A DNA stretch of 36,470 bases from JBDHWG01 sp046328525 (GCA_046328525.1 JAXLWK010000018.1:1-36470); one strand, 5' to 3'; positions 18,137 to 28,392 are shown, numbered from the stretch's first letter. Translations and numbers: made by a program. The notes: generated by a model from the sequence alone, not told the origin.

Positions 18137-19024
18137 TCAATACTCGACGTCGCTGCGCAGGAAGCGGAATTGTAGCACCGCGACCGCCGCGACCATCAGG
18201 AACAGGACGAAGGCCTGCGCCGATGCCACGCCGAAGTTGAGGTCCTTGAAGCCGTTGTTGTATATCTGCGTCACGATGGTCTGCGTGCTGTTGCCGACGC
18301 CGCTCGGCACCATGACGTAGATGCGCTCGAAGACCTCGAAGCTGGCGATGGTGTAGATGACGACGAGGTACAGCGTCGTGGACTTGAGCAGCGGCACGGT
18401 GATGCGCCACCACTTCTGGATGCCGTTGGCCCCGTCCAGGTCCGCCGCCTCGTAGTACTCCTGCGGGATGCCGCCCATCGCCGCGCTGTAGAGGACGACG
18501 GCGGTGGCCGGGATGGTCAGGATGGCCGAGAGGGTGACGCTGCCCAGGGCGATGCTGGGATCGGAGAGCCAGCGCACCGGCGGCAGCCCGACCAGGCGCA
18601 GCAGGTAGTTGGCGAAGCCCCACTGGGCGTTGAAGATGTAGGCCCAGGTCATGCCGATGATGAGGGCGCTCGTCACGGCGGGCAGGTAGTAGGCGGCGCG
18701 GAAGAAGGTGCGCAGCTTGTTGCCGAGGGGCTGGATGAGGCTCGCCAGGATGAGGCCGATCAGGACGTTGAAGGTGACGGTGAACAGGGCGTAGATGAGG
18801 GTGTTGAAAATGGACGTGACGAAGATGTGGTTGAGCTGGGTGAAAGCGTCCACGTAGTTCTTGTAGAACGGCTCCACCCACGATCCGCCGCGCACCAGGC
18901 TGTAGCGCTGGAACGAGATGACGAACGCCCAGGCCACCGGGATGAGCGCGAAGACCGTGAACGTGAGGAGACTGGGCGCGATGAACAGATAGCTCCACCC
19001 GTACTTTCGCCAGAACTTCCGCAT
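18137..19024 (-). CDS. Sugar ABC transporter permease (MalF/UgpA type)
   Basis: A 295-residue permease with six membrane segments; the first lies at about residues 11-33. The EAA loop reads EAADLDGANGIQKWWRITVPLL. It pairs with the downstream MalG-type permease to form the channel of a CUT1 sugar importer. It lies 71 bases after the binding-protein stop, a gap that holds a perfect 13-bp palindromic repeat (19048-19076). Confidence 0.93.
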   Translation of the reverse strand: MRKFWRKYGWSYLFIAPSLLTFTVFALIPVAWAFVISFQRYSLVRGGSWVEPFYKNYVDAFTQLNHIFVTSIFNTLIYALFTVTFNVLIGLILASLIQPLGNKLRTFFRAAYYLPAVTSALIIGMTWAYIFNAQWGFANYLLRLVGLPPVRWLSDPSIALGSVTLSAILTIPATAVVLYSAAMGGIPQEYYEAADLDGANGIQKWWRITVPLLKSTTLYLVVIYTIASFEVFERIYVMVPSGVGNSTQTIVTQIYNNGFKDLNFGVASAQAFVLFLMVAAVAVLQFRFLRSDVEY

Positions 19025-19047
19025 AGACCCTCAGTGTCCCCTGGTTG

Positions 19048-19076
19048 GTAGGGGCAGGTCTCAGACCTGCCCCTAC
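19048..19076. repeat. Palindromic intergenic repeat (GTAGGGGCAGGTC)
   Basis: Arms GTAGGGGCAGGTC (19048-19060) and GACCTGCCCCTAC (19064-19076) form a perfect 13-bp stem with a 3-base loop. Palindromes of the GTAGGGGC...GCCCCTAC type are, from general knowledge, frequent in Chloroflexota and Cyanobacteria genomes. Set between binding protein and permease, it could stabilise the upstream mRNA and raise binding-protein yield over permease, as intercistronic hairpins do elsewhere. Confidence 0.8.
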
Positions 19077-19094
19077 GTGGGTCCTATATTCGCC

Positions 19095-20567
19095 CTACTT
19101 CGCCGTGAGGAGCTGCTGCGCCTCGGCGGCGATAGTCTTCATCGCCTCGTCGGGCTTGACCTTGCCGAAGACGATGTTCTGGTACTGCGGGTGGAACAGG
19201 CGGGTGAACTGCGCCCACTGTGGAACGATGGGCGTGACCCACATGTCCTGGATCACCGGCAGGAACTTGTCCAGTGGCGGCGCGACCTTCACCGACTTGC
19301 GCGCGCCGGGCGCCAGGTAAAAGCCCGTCGCGGCCGTCGGCGACGGCGGCACGTCCTGCTGCACCTCGCCGCTGGTCAGGTAGCGCGCCAGGTCCATGCC
19401 GGCCTTGAGCTTGGCCTCGTCCTTGTTCTGCGCCACGGCGATGAGGCCGACGGCGCCGCCGGTCAGCTTGTTGCCGTTCATGGTCGGGATCGGGTAGATC
19501 TCGAAGTTGACCTTGTCGGCGAGGAGCTGCGGGGCGAAGCCGGTCGCGTCAATGACCATGGCGTACTGCTTGTTCTTGAACCCGCCTTTGACGTCCGAGT
19601 CTTTTTGTGAGCCGAAGTCCGGCGGCGTGACCTTGTCCACGAGGGCCAGGTTGGCGAAGCGCTGTAGGCCCTGCGCGGCGGCGGCCGAGTCGAAGCCGAA
19701 CTTGCCGTCCGAGGTCAGCGGGCGGACGCCCTTGTCCTGGTTCATCCACATCGGCCAGGTGTTGATGACGCCGGGGTCAATGAAGCCGCTGAACCCGTAC
19801 ACCTGCTCGCCGTTGGCGCGCTTGAACGTCGTCTTCTTGGCCGCGTCCACGAACTGCTCCCACGTCCAGTCCTTCGGCGGGAGGGGGACGCCGGCTTCCT
19901 TGAACACGTCGGTGTTGACGTAGACGCCCATCGGGACGACCCACAGCGGCCAGGCGAAGGCTTTGTTGTCCTTGAGGCGGGTCACGTCCAGGACGTTGGG
20001 CAGGATGTCGGCCTTGTCGGCGTCGGTCAGGAACGTGTCAATGGGGGCGACGAGGTCGTCCTTGACGAACGCGGGCAGGCGGTCCGACGGGATGCGCAGC
20101 ACGTCAATGCCGCTGCCGGTCTGGAGCGCCGTCGTCAGCTTCGTAAAGCCTTCGTCGTTGGGCGGATAGCCCGTGATATTGACTTTGATGTCGGGGTTGT
20201 CGGCCATGAACTGGGCCACGGCCAGGTCGAAGGGGTTGGCGAACTGGTTGCCCGGCGTGTAGCCAAGCACCCACAGGTTCAGGTCGCCCTTGTAGCCGCT
20301 GGCGCTCTTGCGCAGGCCACCCTTCGCCTGGGCGGGCGCGGGCGCGGCGGCCTTCGGGGCCTCGGTCGCCTTGGGGGCTTCGGCGGCCTTCGGGGCCTCC
20401 GTGGCCTTGGGCGCTTCCTGCTTCGCGGCCGCTGGGGCGGCGGTCGGCTGAGCAGGGGCGGCGGGCTGCGCCGCCGGGGCCGGCTGGCCGGCGCAGGCGG
20501 CGGCCAGGGCGACCAGGGCCACCAGAATGAGCGCGGCGAGCCAGCGTTTGGTGTGTCGTGGAAGCAT
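19095..20567 (-). CDS. ABC transporter extracellular sugar-binding lipoprotein
   Basis: A 490-residue lipoprotein that captures substrate outside the cell for the two downstream permeases. The signal peptide ends in LAAAC with Cys25 lipidated. An Ala/Pro/Lys linker (26-82) follows, including two tandem 12-residue units EAPKATEAPKAA (51-74). The SBP_bac_1 domain starts near GDLNLWVLGYTPGN (about 95). The start has a strong GAGGAGGA site. Ligand is probably an oligosaccharide or glycerol-phosphate-like compound, but this is not decidable. Linkers of this type are characteristic of Chloroflexota binding proteins. Confidence 0.92.
   Translation of the reverse strand: MLPRHTKRWLAALILVALVALAAACAGQPAPAAQPAAPAQPTAAPAAAKQEAPKATEAPKAAEAPKATEAPKAAAPAPAQAKGGLRKSASGYKGDLNLWVLGYTPGNQFANPFDLAVAQFMADNPDIKVNITGYPPNDEGFTKLTTALQTGSGIDVLRIPSDRLPAFVKDDLVAPIDTFLTDADKADILPNVLDVTRLKDNKAFAWPLWVVPMGVYVNTDVFKEAGVPLPPKDWTWEQFVDAAKKTTFKRANGEQVYGFSGFIDPGVINTWPMWMNQDKGVRPLTSDGKFGFDSAAAAQGLQRFANLALVDKVTPPDFGSQKDSDVKGGFKNKQYAMVIDATGFAPQLLADKVNFEIYPIPTMNGNKLTGGAVGLIAVAQNKDEAKLKAGMDLARYLTSGEVQQDVPPSPTAATGFYLAPGARKSVKVAPPLDKFLPVIQDMWVTPIVPQWAQFTRLFHPQYQNIVFGKVKPDEAMKTIAAEAQQLLTAK
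20346..20417. repeat. Tandem 36-bp coding repeat in the lipoprotein linker
   Basis: Two 36-bp units encode EAPKATEAPKAA twice in the surface linker of the binding lipoprotein. The number of units is likely to vary between strains. Confidence 0.6.
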
Positions 20568-20770
20568 GCTCCATCCTCCTCATTGAGAAACGGTATCGGC
20601 GCCGGGAAGGCGCGGCCACCGCCGGCAACGCGGTGACGCCTGAACGTTACCGCAAAGAGGGGAAGGAGTCAAACGGCCAACCGACATCCGCCGCCGTGAA
20701 CCGTCACATCGCTACGGGCTGGCGGAGCTACACCGGCCTCGATCACCTGCAATAGAGCGGCGGGATCCTA

Positions 20771-20834
20771 AACTGCTCCCAAGGTGAAATCGCCATGTTC
20801 ACGTTGGCGAGATCGCGTGTGTCACGCTGGGGTG
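20771..20834. repeat. Imperfect direct repeat, left copy
   Basis: Its core TCGCCATGTTCACGTTGGCG (20790-20809) recurs as TCTCGATGTTCTCGTCGGCG (21005-21024); similarity extends on both sides, from AACTGCTCCC against AACTCGTCCC to CTGGGGTG against TTGGGATG, with small indels. The two copies bracket the hairpin element. Confidence 0.5.
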
Positions 20835-20839
20835 CGTCG

Positions 20840-20936
20840 AGCCCCTTGGGCTTTCACCCTGTAGCCACGCCCTTCGAGGGCGTGGCGGCCCTGCGTCCGC
20901 AGGCCCTGCGCCGGCCCGCGAGGGGCTAGAAGCCCC
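20840..20936. repeat. Dispersed multi-hairpin element, copy 3
   Basis: AGCCCCTTGGGCTTTC (20840-20855) is identical to the start of copy 2. It is followed by CCACGCCCT/AGGGCGTGG (20865-20885), CCTGCG/CGCAGG (20890-20903) and GGGGCT/AGCCCC (20922-20936). Stem bases differ from copies 1 and 2 but pairing is kept. Confidence 0.75.
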
Positions 20937-20983
20937 CCGCTACCAGATGGAAGCCTGGGAGGCTGCCGGCTGTCGGTCACCCG

Positions 20984-21050
20984 AACTCGTCCCGAAACGC
21001 GACGTCTCGATGTTCTCGTCGGCGGGGCCTGCGTGTTTTACCTTGGGATG
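20984..21050. repeat. Imperfect direct repeat, right copy
   Basis: Right-hand partner of the repeat at 20771-20834. It ends 21 bases before the stop codon of the AAA+ gene. Confidence 0.5.
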
Positions 21051-21071
21051 AGTATAGTGCTACCTGCCCTC

Positions 21072-23462
21072 CTAGCTCCTTTGGACAAGTGCACGGCGCA
21101 TCTCTTCACGCAACCAGAGAAGACGCTGATCACGGATCCCGAGTTCAGTACTCGCCTCCTCTACCCATTCTTCTGCCATATCCTGACGAATACTGCGCGA
21201 GTGGAGAAGCATCGCCTGACGAATGTGGTCCGTCGATAGCGACGGTTTATCCGGATGAGCCTGAACTGCCCGTCGCGCTGCTTTCTGCACGACCGTCTTG
21301 ATGTCCGCTGGGGTGAATAGAACTGCCTCAGTAGCCAGGCTTCGCAGATCGATGCCGGAAAGACGAATCTGTTGAAGCCGCGGAGGCGACAGGTAGTAGT
21401 TAAAGATCTCCTCGCGATCACTCACATCTGGAGGGAAAATAGGCAACTTCAAGTCGAACCGGCCGCTCCTTTGAATGGCTGTATCGATGCCCCGTACGTA
21501 GTTGGTCGTCGCGACAACCACAACCCCTTTGCCGGCAATCCGATCAAGCTGAGCCAATAGTTCATTCACCTGTCGCTTCTCGTCAGTATGCATATTCCCC
21601 TCTCTGCGCTGAGGAGCTACGGCATCCAACTCGTCGAGCACAAGTAGGCAGGGGGCCTGACGCAACGCCCAATCGAAGAGGGCACGTACCTTCATGACGC
21701 CTTCACCAAGCCACATGCTGGTCATGTCGCTTGGCATAATGAAGCGGCAGGTTAACTCGGCTTCGCCGGCCAGAACGCGACCAATGAGGCTCTTGCCACA
21801 ACCTGGAAGGCCGTATAGCAAAAGTCCATTAGCGGCAACCAATCCATAGGGCGCGTATTTCTCTGGATCCTTGAGAGGATCAAGGATCTCCTGTTGGAGA
21901 CGATCCTTCACATCGCTATAACCCGCTACGTCACTCCAGACGACCGGCTGAGCAATCACCTGCCGCTTAATGCGCCATGAAGCTCCGGTCAGCTTGACCT
22001 CGTCTCGAGGTTTCGGCTGGGTCTCTTCGAGGAAAACTGGGCTTTCCGCTACAATGTCCATGAATCCGCAGCGCAGGCGACCTGAACCTAACGCCGCATT
22101 GAGGTTTCGAGTTACTGCAAGTAGTTGCGTGCTGCCGAGAAGAGCTACGTCATTTGGCACAATAAGCCATATCTCCTGGCATGCTCGCATAGTGTTGAGC
22201 TTCTGCCGCAGTTTCGCCTCTAGCGCAAAAAACGGGTTCGAACCACGGAGGGAGAGGCCTCGTAAAGTCTCGATTTCGACCCATACTTTGTTGCCTATCC
22301 TCAAGTCGGGCTTATCGTTCCGAGACGTACCGTCAGCATCTTGGTCGGGCTCGTAACCGACTGTGTTTGAGCTGATAAGTTCCTCAACGGCAATGCTGTC
22401 ATTAGGGTGAGTGCGGCGAAGCCCATTCAACAACGCGCTCTTTAGCGCCATGTGCTCAGTGCTCTCGAACCCTGCGCGAAATGCCGTGTCGGTTGACCGA
22501 AGAGCCTGGCGTTCGAGTAGCGCAGCGAATGTTTGGGCAGCTTCGGCTAGCAAACTGGCTACATCAACCTGCTGACTCATTGGAGCCCGAGATAGCTGAA
22601 AGCTGCCGGAAAGGGCGCACGTCCATCCGACCAGATGTGAGTAATCTGATGCATTTGTGACGCGATTGCCTTGAGGAGTGTCGCTTGATGATGGAGCGAA
22701 CTTCGCTCGAAGCCGATAGGTATGCGGTACAAAGTACTCGCGTGTAAGTGCTATGACCTCGTCATCCTCCACGTCGTTTGGATCATCGCGGAGGATATAG
22801 ACGGCACCGCTCAACGGAAAGAGATCGCGCGGGGCAAAATCCACAGACTGTCCGAAATAACGCTTGAGTTCGCTAGTCGAGACTATCTGGGGGGCGAGGG
22901 GCAAGAAATCTAGCCACTGAGCGCGTCGTACCGTCAGCGCCCGACGTCGCATGAGAGCTGAGAAATAGCCGCACGCAAACGAGAAGAACTCGTCCGTGGC
23001 GTCGACAAACAAGCAGACGGGATGAAATGACCACACTGCATTTTGAGCATCGACTGCATTCGCTTGTGACTGAAACTCATCCAGAGTCTCGCCCACCTCA
23101 AATAGGAAACTTAGTGGAGAGAAGCTCTCCATCCATGTGATATTGTCTGTCGTCGAAGGAGTGGGAGGGGCAGAAGAGGTAGGTTGTGCGGCTCGAACAG
23201 ACGCTTTGCGGTTCAAGCTGATATAGTCGTTGGAGCTGTTTCCGCTGCAGTGGTATTCAATTTCCCATTTGTCGAGCATATCCAATACAGCGAGGAAAGA
23301 GGTCTGTCGTACGCGCTGGCCGGCGCTGAACCCGAAGTCAGCCATCAATGTCTTGACCTTGATCGACCACTTTCCTCTTGGGCTGCGGTCGATCGCTGCA
23401 AGGTATTTGTCACGTAGTAGTTCTAGGCTGTCGACCGCGGCTGACACTATAGCCCCCCCCAT
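21072..23462 (-). CDS. Large AAA+ ATPase with N-terminal PD-(D/E)XK-like domain
   Basis: A 796-residue soluble protein not matched to a named family. Residues 1-85 look like a small helical, possibly winged-helix domain, followed by a Ser/Pro/Thr linker (93-106) and an unrecognised region. Residues about 334-440 resemble a PD-(D/E)XK nuclease core: STEHMALKSALLNGLRR, then K384-P-D386, then E396-I-E398 (ExE in place of ExK), then EIWLIVPND. Residues 505-760 are a CDC48/FtsH-like AAA+ module: Walker A GLPGCGKS (551-558), pore loop W584-L-G, Walker B LLVLDE (606-611), sensor N654, arginine finger in RSGRFD (665-670). GC is far below its neighbours. It starts at an ATG running into eight Gs. A role in defence or in substrate-unfolding coupled cleavage is inference. 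Confidence 0.8.
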   Translation of the reverse strand: MGGAIVSAAVDSLELLRDKYLAAIDRSPRGKWSIKVKTLMADFGFSAGQRVRQTSFLAVLDMLDKWEIEYHCSGNSSNDYISLNRKASVRAAQPTSSAPPTPSTTDNITWMESFSPLSFLFEVGETLDEFQSQANAVDAQNAVWSFHPVCLFVDATDEFFSFACGYFSALMRRRALTVRRAQWLDFLPLAPQIVSTSELKRYFGQSVDFAPRDLFPLSGAVYILRDDPNDVEDDEVIALTREYFVPHTYRLRAKFAPSSSDTPQGNRVTNASDYSHLVGWTCALSGSFQLSRAPMSQQVDVASLLAEAAQTFAALLERQALRSTDTAFRAGFESTEHMALKSALLNGLRRTHPNDSIAVEELISSNTVGYEPDQDADGTSRNDKPDLRIGNKVWVEIETLRGLSLRGSNPFFALEAKLRQKLNTMRACQEIWLIVPNDVALLGSTQLLAVTRNLNAALGSGRLRCGFMDIVAESPVFLEETQPKPRDEVKLTGASWRIKRQVIAQPVVWSDVAGYSDVKDRLQQEILDPLKDPEKYAPYGLVAANGLLLYGLPGCGKSLIGRVLAGEAELTCRFIMPSDMTSMWLGEGVMKVRALFDWALRQAPCLLVLDELDAVAPQRREGNMHTDEKRQVNELLAQLDRIAGKGVVVVATTNYVRGIDTAIQRSGRFDLKLPIFPPDVSDREEIFNYYLSPPRLQQIRLSGIDLRSLATEAVLFTPADIKTVVQKAARRAVQAHPDKPSLSTDHIRQAMLLHSRSIRQDMAEEWVEEASTELGIRDQRLLWLREEMRRALVQRS

Positions 23463-23566
23463 GATCTTTTCTTATGCACGAGCATCGACGCGCTGCGGCT
23501 TTCAATAGACGTACAACACTTATATAACGCCCAACCCTCCTATCAGTTATGGCATGACAAGAACGG

Positions 23567-24019
23567 TCAATACCGCCGCAGGGTGGTCATCGTCGGGGTG
23601 AGGCGGAACATCCACAGGCCGACGGGGAGGAAGATGATCAGGGCGCACAGGAAGTACGCCGCGGCGAGCCACATGCCGCTCCACCACCACCCGATGAGCA
23701 GGAAGAATGCGGCGCGCACAAAGAAGTTGCGCTGGGGAATATCCGACTCAACAACCGTCACCCTGCCCTGCGCATCAGTCGTGACCGTCATGTAGCGGTC
23801 GGGGTTTTGAAGCGCGATGATCTTCGGGATGTTGTTGAGGATCGCCATGCCGATGGGCAGGCCGATGATGGTCACGTTGAGGAACCAGGCCAGCGAGGTG
23901 GCAAGCCCACCCAGCCACCAGCCGATGAAGATGAACCACAAGACTTGCACGAGGCAGCCGGGGCCGGTGCTCTCGGTTCGGACGACCACGGACTTTTGCG
24001 ACGGACTCGCGTTTGCCAT
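23567..24019 (-). CDS. YccF domain-containing inner membrane protein
   Basis: A 150-residue membrane protein with two copies of a YccF-type motif: WFIFIGWWLGGLATSLAWFLNVTIIGLPIG in the first half and FFLLIGWWWSGMWLAAAYFLCALIIFLPVG in the second (quoted here only to show the repeated IGWW and LPIG/LPVG signatures), separated by a soluble stretch (about 75-100). Function of YccF proteins is unknown. GAAGGA precedes the ATG by about 10 bases. It ends 104 bases upstream of the AAA+ gene on the same strand and could be co-transcribed, but differs from it in GC. Confidence 0.85.
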   Translation of the reverse strand: MANASPSQKSVVVRTESTGPGCLVQVLWFIFIGWWLGGLATSLAWFLNVTIIGLPIGMAILNNIPKIIALQNPDRYMTVTTDAQGRVTVVESDIPQRNFFVRAAFFLLIGWWWSGMWLAAAYFLCALIIFLPVGLWMFRLTPTMTTLRRY

Positions 24020-24109
24020 TACTGCTATTCCTTCTACTAAAGCGCCTCAATCCTGTAGGCTCGTTCACGATCAGCTAAGGTCGTCAGCCAGTTGTTGCCG
24101 GCCGCACTC

Positions 24110-24442
24110 TCAGCCTGTTGTCCTGGTAAACGCAGAAGTTTCCCGAGAGCGAGTCTGCATGCCGGGTGAAGATGCGTTGGATGGCTTGACTTTCTCAGCG
24201 CTACGGGCGTCTTCCATGCGCAAGAGCAGGACGCCCGCGTGTGCCCGGCCTGTGTGAAAAACCATCTGGCCGAAGTCCTTGTCCATGGTGATGACGAGCC
24301 GTTCTTCCTGTACCGCTAACAGTAGAATGTCATCGTCGGTCATTCGCGGATTCAGGTCGCCGACGGCCTTGACATCATGATCCTGGCCTGCCAGCCACAC
24401 TTCTACAGCCTTGCCAACTCCGACATCCACCAGGAGCTTCAT
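24110..24442 (-). CDS. DUF5615 PIN-like toxin, frameshifted at the C-terminus
   Basis: A 110-residue reading frame. Residues 1-85 (MKLLVDVGVGKAVEVWLAG..., ITMDKDFGQMVFH, AGVLLLRMEDARSAEKV) match DUF5615 PIN-like proteins, with the family DKDF acidic motif at D54-K-D56-F57. After Val85 (near 24188) the frame no longer fits. One base over, the sequence reads QAIQRIFTRHADSLSGNF then CVYQDNRLRVRP, the expected family ending, stopping at 24084. A one-base loss near 24188-24190 would explain it; the restored protein would be 119 residues. Its ATG overlaps the stop of the DUF433 antitoxin gene by 4 bases. Either a recent inactivation or a sequencing error. Confidence 0.8.
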   Translation of the reverse strand: MKLLVDVGVGKAVEVWLAGQDHDVKAVGDLNPRMTDDDILLLAVQEERLVITMDKDFGQMVFHTGRAHAGVLLLRMEDARSAEKVKPSNASSPGMQTRSRETSAFTRTTG

Positions 24443-24687
24443 GACGAGGCTTCGACGGGAAAAACCTGTTCTTCGCTTACCAGTTGAGCGGCGTAGACGA
24501 GCGCAGCCTGAATATCGGCCGGTTCCAGCTCAGGGTAGTCCTGAAGCAGGTCTTCAACCGGCACGCCTGCGGCTAAGGCCGTCAGAATCTGCTCGACGCT
24601 GATGCGCAGCCCGCGAATCGTCGGCTTGCCCAATAGCACTCGCCGATCTACAGTAATGCGGCGCAACGCCGTTTCTTTGTCCAGCAC
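24439..24687 (-). CDS. DUF433 family antitoxin
   Basis: An 82-residue protein with the DUF433 pattern: ITVDRRVLLGKPTIRGLRIS, then VEQILTALAAGVPVEDLLQD and YPELEPADIQAALVYAA, a winged-helix-like DNA-binding fold. DUF433 proteins are the usual antitoxin partner of DUF5615 PIN-like toxins, as here, with a 4-base ATGA overlap. The start is GTG at 24687 with GGGAGG just upstream. It likely binds its own promoter. Confidence 0.88.
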   Translation of the reverse strand: MLDKETALRRITVDRRVLLGKPTIRGLRISVEQILTALAAGVPVEDLLQDYPELEPADIQAALVYAAQLVSEEQVFPVEASS

Positions 24688-24740
24688 CAGACCTCCCTCT
24701 AACCACGCTGCTCCTCAAAACGCATCACTAATGGTACGTC

Positions 24741-26396
24741 CTACGCGCCGACGAGTTGCAGGATGCCTTCCATGGGGATGCGCACCCAGCTCGGCCGGTT
24801 GTTCAGCTCGTACGCCATCTCGTACAGCGCCTTGTCCAGCAGGTAGGCGTCCAGGAGGCGGTGCAACTCGTCGCGGGACGCGGGGATGAGCGGCGATTGG
24901 CCGACGGTCTCCAGGTAGCTCTGGAGGAAGGCGGCGCTCGTCCAGCGGTGCCAGAAGCGCGCCCACGGCTCCAGCGCCTGCGCCTCGGTCGGCTCGAACG
25001 TGATGCCCGGCGCCTGACCCATCAGTACGGCGTAGGGTGCGTAGTGGAAGGAGCGCAGCATGCCGGCGACGTCCTGGAGCGGCGAGCTTTTCATGCGCCG
25101 CTCGCGCATCGGCCGCGCCGGCTCGCCCTCGAAGTCTATGATGTAGAAGTCGTCGCCGGTGTAGAGCACCTGGCCCAGGTGGTAGTCGCCGTGGATGCGG
25201 GCGCGCACGGCGGCGATGGGATTATCGAAGGCGGCGCGGAGGCGCATCAGGAAGATTTCTTCCAGGCCCATGATCTGCTGCCCCGCCGCGCGCGCCGGCT
25301 CCAGCAGGCTGTCGCAGCGCAGACTGAGCGTCTGAAACGCGCGGGTCGCCCGGGCGCGCATCGAGGCGAGGGCGGCGTCGCGGAAGGCCGCGTCGAACGG
25401 CTGCGGCGCGAAGTCCGGGTCGGTCGGGTCGGCGGCGAGGGCGAGGTGCAGCTCGGCGGTGCGCTGGCCGAGGAGGCGCGCCGAGACCAGATAGCCATCC
25501 ACGACGCGGCGCGCAAGGTCGGGTGGCTCCTGGCCGACGAGGTCGAGGAGCGAGGCGCGCTGCCAGCGCTCGTCCAGGGTGGGCGGCGGCTCGCGCAGCG
25601 TGTCCTGAAACGACTGGCCGATTTCGCGCAACGTGAAGCTCCAGGCGTCGCCCTGGTTGGGCACAAAGCCCTGGAGGAAGGCGAGGCCGGCGGCCTCGCT
25701 GCCGTCGGCGCGATACTCGATGGTGCCGGCGGCCGGCGGGACGTGCTCAAACGGGACGCGGTCGGTGAGGAAGACGCCGATTTCCAGGTCCGGGTTGATG
25801 CCCGGCTCCAGCTTGCGGAACACCTTCATGATGAGCCGGCCGCCGTAGATGATGGACGTGTTGCTCTGCTCCGCCGTGCCAACCTTGGGAGCCAGCGGAG
25901 CGGCCGCATCGCCGCGTAGCGCCGCAAAGGCGTCTGTCGGCGTCGCCCGCAGCGCGCCGACTTCGCCGCTAACGCGGCCGCGGCCGGCGATCAGGTCCAG
26001 CAGCGCGGCGCAAAACGCCGGGTCGAACAGGGCGTCGAACAGCACGCCGTCGCCCTGGCCCGACTCGACCACGGCCACCACCGCGTGGGGTACATCGCGC
26101 AGCCAGTGGGCGACGCGCTCGTGGGGGGCGAAGGTCAGCGGCAGGACATAGGTGTCGCTGCCGCCGTCGGCATACGCGAGGCGCACGAGGGTGAAGTGGG
26201 CCGCTCCCGCTGCGCCTGTCAGCGGAATCGTGTCCACAATCTGCGCCCCCGCGATATGGCGCGCCTTTGCGCCGAACCAGCGGCGCGGGTGGATGTAGGC
26301 GGGCAGGATGGCTTCGAGGGCGGCGCGGCGGCCGGGCTGCAAAAGCTCTTCCCAGCCGCTGGGCGTCGTCAGCGTCGGCGGGTTATGCGACAGCAT
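24741..26396 (-). CDS. Maltokinase (ATP-dependent, Mak/Pep2 family)
   Basis: A 551-residue kinase that makes maltose 1-phosphate from maltose and ATP. RRWFGAKARHI (38-48) is the N-terminal cap motif of this family. The aminoglycoside-phosphotransferase-like core has the catalytic loop H402-G-D404-Y-H-L-G-Q and the metal-binding D421-F-E. It is a stand-alone enzyme, not fused to trehalose synthase. It lies 9 bases after glgE with an AGGAG site, so glgM-glgE-mak form one operon feeding glucan synthesis. No treS gene is in the window; the source of maltose is unknown. Confidence 0.9.
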   Translation of the reverse strand: MLSHNPPTLTTPSGWEELLQPGRRAALEAILPAYIHPRRWFGAKARHIAGAQIVDTIPLTGAAGAAHFTLVRLAYADGGSDTYVLPLTFAPHERVAHWLRDVPHAVVAVVESGQGDGVLFDALFDPAFCAALLDLIAGRGRVSGEVGALRATPTDAFAALRGDAAAPLAPKVGTAEQSNTSIIYGGRLIMKVFRKLEPGINPDLEIGVFLTDRVPFEHVPPAAGTIEYRADGSEAAGLAFLQGFVPNQGDAWSFTLREIGQSFQDTLREPPPTLDERWQRASLLDLVGQEPPDLARRVVDGYLVSARLLGQRTAELHLALAADPTDPDFAPQPFDAAFRDAALASMRARATRAFQTLSLRCDSLLEPARAAGQQIMGLEEIFLMRLRAAFDNPIAAVRARIHGDYHLGQVLYTGDDFYIIDFEGEPARPMRERRMKSSPLQDVAGMLRSFHYAPYAVLMGQAPGITFEPTEAQALEPWARFWHRWTSAAFLQSYLETVGQSPLIPASRDELHRLLDAYLLDKALYEMAYELNNRPSWVRIPMEGILQLVGA

Positions 26397-26405
26397 GGCC
26401 GTCTC

Positions 26406-28391
<1,986 letters not shown>

Positions 28392-28392
28392 C

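Larger units (their letters stand above)
20568..21071. other. Intergenic region with hairpin element and imperfect direct repeats
   Basis: This 504-base region separates the divergent-looking but same-strand binding-protein gene (to the left) and the AAA+ gene (to the right). It holds the third copy of the dispersed hairpin element (20840-20936) flanked by an imperfect direct repeat of about 65 bases (20771-20834 and 20984-21050). No open frame in it resembles a gene. I see no convincing sigma-70 promoter for the binding-protein gene by eye. Confidence 0.6.

Noticed and set aside
20558..20755. Plus-strand 65-codon frame upstream of the binding-protein gene
   Set aside because: It starts inside the binding-protein gene's ribosome site region, has no site of its own and no homology.
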